This document shows, piece after piece, positions 61,201-64,000 of a stretch of 64,000 bases of DNA. Each line of letters begins with the position of its first letter. Position 1 is the first letter of the stretch. Position numbers and translations under genes: made by a program. The notes beneath the pieces are model-generated. The model was not told the DNA's origin. It did no database searches and saw only the letters and a program-made list of their open reading frames with translations. The DNA comes from Mycolicibacterium celeriflavum (lineage in GTDB: Bacteria; Actinomycetota; Actinomycetes; Mycobacteriales; Mycobacteriaceae), in the NCBI RefSeq assembly GCF_010731795.1, contig NZ_AP022591.1, positions 2,480,001 through 2,544,000 of the forward strand, read 5' to 3'.

Positions 61201-62253
61201 TCACGGCCGGAACTGGAGGATGCGGTCGTCACCGTCGCGCGCACTTCCTCGACCGTCGCGGTTACTCGTGGTGAACCACAGGGTGCCGTCCGGCGCCGCG
61301 ACAACAGTTCGCAGACGCCCGTACTGTCCGATGAACAGCGGCACCGAGTCGCCCAGTGCACCGTCGGCGCCGACCGGAATCTGGTAGAGGCGCTGGCCGC
61401 GAAGGCACGCGACCCACAACGAGCCGCCGAAAAAGGCGAGCCCTGAGGGCGACGCTTCACCGGTCCCCCACTGGACCGCCGGGTCGATCAGACCTGCGGT
61501 ATCCGCGGAACCTTCAGCCATCGGCCACCCGTAGTTGCCTTCCGGCTGGATCAAATTGAGCTCGTCCACCCGATTCGCGCCGTACTCCGTGGCCCACAGT
61601 CGGCCACTCGAATCCCACGCCAATCCCTGGATGTTGCGATGGCCGAATGACCAGACCGGCGATGCCGGATCTGGGTTGTCGGACGGGACCGAACCGTCGG
61701 GATTGATGCGAAGGATCTTGCCGCCTAGCGACGACCGGTCCTGCGCCAGATCAGGATTGCCGCTCTCTCCCGTCGTCACATAGAGCTTGCCGTCCGGACC
61801 GAACGCGATGCGCCCGCCGTCGTGGACGGAACCCGCAGGGATGCCGGTGAGAATCGGCGACGGCTCGCTTAGCGCGCTTCCGCTGAAGCGCATTCGGACC
61901 ACTCGGTTGTCCTGGGCGGTCGTGATGTAGGCGAAGACTGTTTGGCCCGCAGTGGCGAGACCGAGCAGACCGCCTTCCCCGCGCGCCGCGACGCCGGCCA
62001 CCACACCGACCTGATTTACCGCGCCCGCCGACAGGTGCTTGACGGCGCCGCTGTTGCGTTCGGCGATCAGGGCGCTGCCGTCGGGCAGAAACGCGATCCC
62101 CCACGGCACATCGAGGTTCGTGGCGATGTCGGTGGGCGGGGCGACATTGGGCTGACCGCGAGATTCGACGTCACATGCGCATGCGATGACCAACATCGCA
62201 GCCGCGGCAAGCGCAAGCACGCCTTGGGTTAGAACTGCTCGTGGGGCAGGCAC
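61201..62253 (-). CDS. PQQ-dependent sugar dehydrogenase-like lipoprotein
   Basis: The 350 residues have a signal peptide with lipobox (AAAMLVIACAC) and a soluble glucose/sorbosone dehydrogenase beta-propeller: LDVPWGIAFLPDGSALIAER, GSVHDGGRIAFGPDGKLYV, FGHRNIQGLAWDSSGRLWAT, YGANRVDELN. These oxidise sugars with a PQQ cofactor, though many mycobacterial members are uncharacterised. GTG start at 62253. The ISL3 insertion lies 17 bp upstream and may have replaced its native promoter. Confidence 0.82.
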   Translation of the reverse strand: MPAPRAVLTQGVLALAAAAMLVIACACDVESRGQPNVAPPTDIATNLDVPWGIAFLPDGSALIAERNSGAVKHLSAGAVNQVGVVAGVAARGEGGLLGLATAGQTVFAYITTAQDNRVVRMRFSGSALSEPSPILTGIPAGSVHDGGRIAFGPDGKLYVTTGESGNPDLAQDRSSLGGKILRINPDGSVPSDNPDPASPVWSFGHRNIQGLAWDSSGRLWATEYGANRVDELNLIQPEGNYGWPMAEGSADTAGLIDPAVQWGTGEASPSGLAFFGGSLWVACLRGQRLYQIPVGADGALGDSVPLFIGQYGRLRTVVAAPDGTLWFTTSNRDGRGSARDGDDRILQFRP

Positions 62254-62269
62254 ACACCATGAATACCCG

Positions 62270-62277
62270 CTATTTGG
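62270..62277. repeat. 8-bp target duplication, left copy (CTATTTGG)
   Basis: The same CTATTTGG occurs directly after the right inverted end at 63737-63744. An 8-bp direct duplication is what ISL3-family transposases produce, and it confirms a simple insertion with both ends intact. Confidence 0.85.
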
Positions 62278-63736
62278 GGCTCTACTGACTGATCCGTGGG
62301 TGGTTGATGCGTCCTGGTAGCGCGGGGCGGTGGCCGCCGAGGGCGAGCATGGCCAGGGCGATGAGTGCGTCTGGGGAGCGAAATCCGAACGCGATGCGGG
62401 TCAGGAGTCGGATCTTGGTGTTGGTGGATTCGATCAGTCCTTGGGAGAGGCCGTGATCGAGCGTGGCGTCGATGGCCACCCGGTGGCGCACGATGCGGCC
62501 GGCGAGCTCGACGAACACCGGGATGCGGCAACGCCGCGCCCAGGAGGTCCACTTGTCCAGGGCCTGTTTGCCTTCCTCGCCTTTGACCGAGAACACATGC
62601 CGTAAGCCCTCTTTGAGCAGATAGGCGCGATAGAGGCGGGTGTCGGTCTTGGCGATCCAGGCCAGTTTGGCGTTCTGGCGTTCGGTGAGGTCTTCGGGGT
62701 TCTTCCACAACGCGTAGCGGGCCCCCTTGAGCTTGCGGGCGTGCTCACGGCCGGCCGCGGCGCGGTGTCCTTACCGGGCCGACCCCGGCCCCACGTGGGC
62801 TCGGTGCGCGCCAGCGCTCGCGCGTCGTTCCAGGCCCGGCGCCGCTCGACGTCGAGTGCCTCGGTGGCCCAGGCCACCACATGGAACGGATCCGCACAAC
62901 GGATCGCGGCCGGGCAGCGTTGGGCGACGACGTCGGCGATCCAGTCGGCGGCATCAGCGGAGACGTGGGTGATCTGTGCGCACCGCTGGGCGCCCAAGGC
63001 GTCGAAGAACCGCCGCAGCGTCTTGGTGTCGCGCCCGGGTGCGGCCCACACCAGCCGGCCGCTGTCGTGATCAACGACCACCGTCAAGTACTTGTGGTGG
63101 CGTTTGTAGGAGATCTCGTCGATGCCGATGCGGCGCAGGCCCGCGAACCGGTCGAAGGTCTTCTCGGTGTCGGCCCAGACCCGGGCCACGATCGCGCCGA
63201 CGGTGCGCCAGGCGACCCGCATCAACTCGCACACCGCGGTTTTCGAGCACGCCACCGCCAACCAGGCCACCGTGTCATCGAAGGCCAAAGTGTGTCCGGC
63301 GTGATGACGCGCCCACGGCACCGCCGCCACCGTCGGCCCGTGGGTGGGGCAGTTCACCCGCGGCGCCTCGGCCTCCAGCACCACCTGCACAGTGCCCCAA
63401 TCCAGGCCCCGCCACCGGCGTCGACCCTCACCCCGGTCATACCAAGACGCCCTGCGGCCACAGCGGCCACAACGCCGTGAGACCCCGCTTCGTGGCCGCA
63501 CCCGCGCCACCACCAGTGCGGCGCCCTCGGCGTCCTGGCCTTCGAATTCCTCGAACTCGACCGCCTCGATCACCGTGCGCTTGTCGACACCCAGCAGCCC
63601 ACGCCATAACCTCACATTGCGCACGTCGTTGCCCGCTCCCTTGGTTCCTGACCCTTGACAAGCCAGAAACCTTAAGCGACAACGACGTGCGCCCCAGACA
63701 TCTCAGAAATCAACCCACGGAAGTGTCAGGAGAGCC
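62278..63736. mobile_element. ISL3-family insertion sequence, 1459 bp
   Basis: The element is bounded by imperfect 24-bp inverted ends (62278-62301 and 63713-63736, 20 of 24 matching) that start GGCTCT. Eight-base direct repeats flank it. One transposase gene fills it on the minus strand. All expected parts of an ISL3 element are present, so it inserted recently relative to decay, but the transposase frame is broken. It lies between the sugar dehydrogenase start and an unresolved right flank. Confidence 0.87.
62282..63624 (-). pseudogene. ISL3-family transposase, frameshifted
   Basis: The N-terminal part has two CxxC pairs for a zinc finger (CGRCGRRA) and the helix-turn-helix, then the DDE region (IGIDEISYKRHHKYLTVV, VSADAADWIADV, ADPFHVVAWA) up to about GKDTAPRPA. 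The C-terminal part (ARKLKGARYALWKNPEDLTE, LIESTNTKIRLLTRIAFGF) continues in another frame. A single-base change near 62750 explains the break, so the stored frame gives no full transposase unless it is a sequence error. The stop lies inside the left inverted end. Confidence 0.85.
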
Positions 63737-63744
63737 CTATTTGG
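63737..63744. repeat. 8-bp target duplication, right copy (CTATTTGG)
   Basis: This is an exact copy of 62270-62277 directly outside the right inverted end. Removing the element with one copy would join the sugar-dehydrogenase upstream region to the sequence that now starts at 63745. Confidence 0.85.
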
Positions 63745-64000
63745 CCCCTTTAGGTCCAGTTGCATTCACGAACTCGGGCTCGCCGTTGACCAGACGCGCA
63801 TCGGACTACCGGGGTGATCGACTTACGCGCCCAGGCTCGCGGTTAGCCCAGCACAGGGAAGCGCCGCTGGCTCGCCAGCCGGTCGAGCGCGCTCTGCATC
63901 ACCCCGCGCACGTGTGGACCCTCTTTGCGAGGACCTAGGTCCCTTGAGGCTGGATCGGTCCCGGGCTAACTTCTCGGGATTGCCTCACCCGAGAGCAGCA
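63745..64000. other. Right end of window, possible partial gene on minus strand
   Basis: A minus-strand frame ending at 63843-63845 reads GVMQSALDRLASQRRFPVLG and stays open to about 63950, which could be the C-terminus of a gene that continues to the right or a short chance frame. No family is recognised and no start is visible. The first 100 bases after the ISL3 element show no gene; they would be the original upstream region of the sugar dehydrogenase. Confidence 0.3.

Noticed and set aside
1..64000. CRISPR arrays, tRNA or rRNA genes
   Set aside because: No regular direct-repeat/spacer pattern and no tRNA cloverleaf or rRNA sequence was recognised while reading both strands; this was not a computed scan.

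Overview
The window reads as a chromosome segment from a high-GC mycobacterium. The pointers are an MmpS/MmpL pair, several small mycobacterial families (DUF732, DUF2563, DUF4333, DUF4407), lipoproteins with lipoboxes, and an ISL3-type insertion sequence. No rRNA, tRNA or CRISPR array was seen.

Layout. (1) 0.1-12.5 kb, mostly chromosomal backbone: a TetR regulator with mmpS-mmpL; a VapBC-type pair whose antitoxin is frameshifted; a divergent pair made of a Nudix-type NrtR-like regulator and an ADP-ribosylglycohydrolase fused to a tyrosine-phosphatase domain; a NERD-UvrD helicase; and small secreted or unknown proteins. (2) 12.5-42.8 kb, a defence and mobile island bordered on the left by a decayed paralogue of a backbone gene. 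It holds a SIR2 protein with a macro-like N-terminus, a zinc-hook ATPase with a small partner, and a large DNA phosphorothioation (Dnd) locus. The Dnd locus has dndA facing dndBCDE, followed by an associated methyltransferase and an SspE-like DUF262/DUF1524 effector. Facing dndA on the other side is a rightward five-gene cluster (18.1-26.8 kb). Its genes are a 1297-residue chimera with four HNH-like zinc repeats, an RNA polymerase alpha-CTD-like domain and a sigma region 4; a PLD-nuclease/SF2 helicase; a 53-residue protein; a second DndD-like ATPase; and Dnd-associated protein 4. Then comes a serine-recombinase element lodged inside an istB gene and carrying three frameshifts, a GIY-YIG nuclease, a nuclease-like orphan and a helicase remnant. 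(3) 42.9-62.3 kb, backbone again: a DUF2563/long-protein/membrane-protein trio; cell-envelope enzymes and lipoproteins; a coupled cluster (polyprenyl synthase, two novel proteins, adenylate-cyclase/ATPase/TPR regulator, FAD oxidoreductase, M15 lipoprotein); and a sugar dehydrogenase. (4) 62.28-63.74 kb, an ISL3-family element with intact ends, an 8-bp target duplication and a frameshifted transposase.

How the genes work together. DndA with DndC, DndD and DndE is expected to put sulfur on the DNA backbone, and DndB is expected to regulate this. The 18.1-26.8 kb cluster and the SspE-like protein are the candidates for using that mark to attack unmarked invading DNA or to sense the mark. The most unusual gene is the transcription-factor-like chimera that heads the cluster. 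It has no role in known Dnd, Ssp or Pbe systems that I can name, and it is the best candidate here for an undescribed component.
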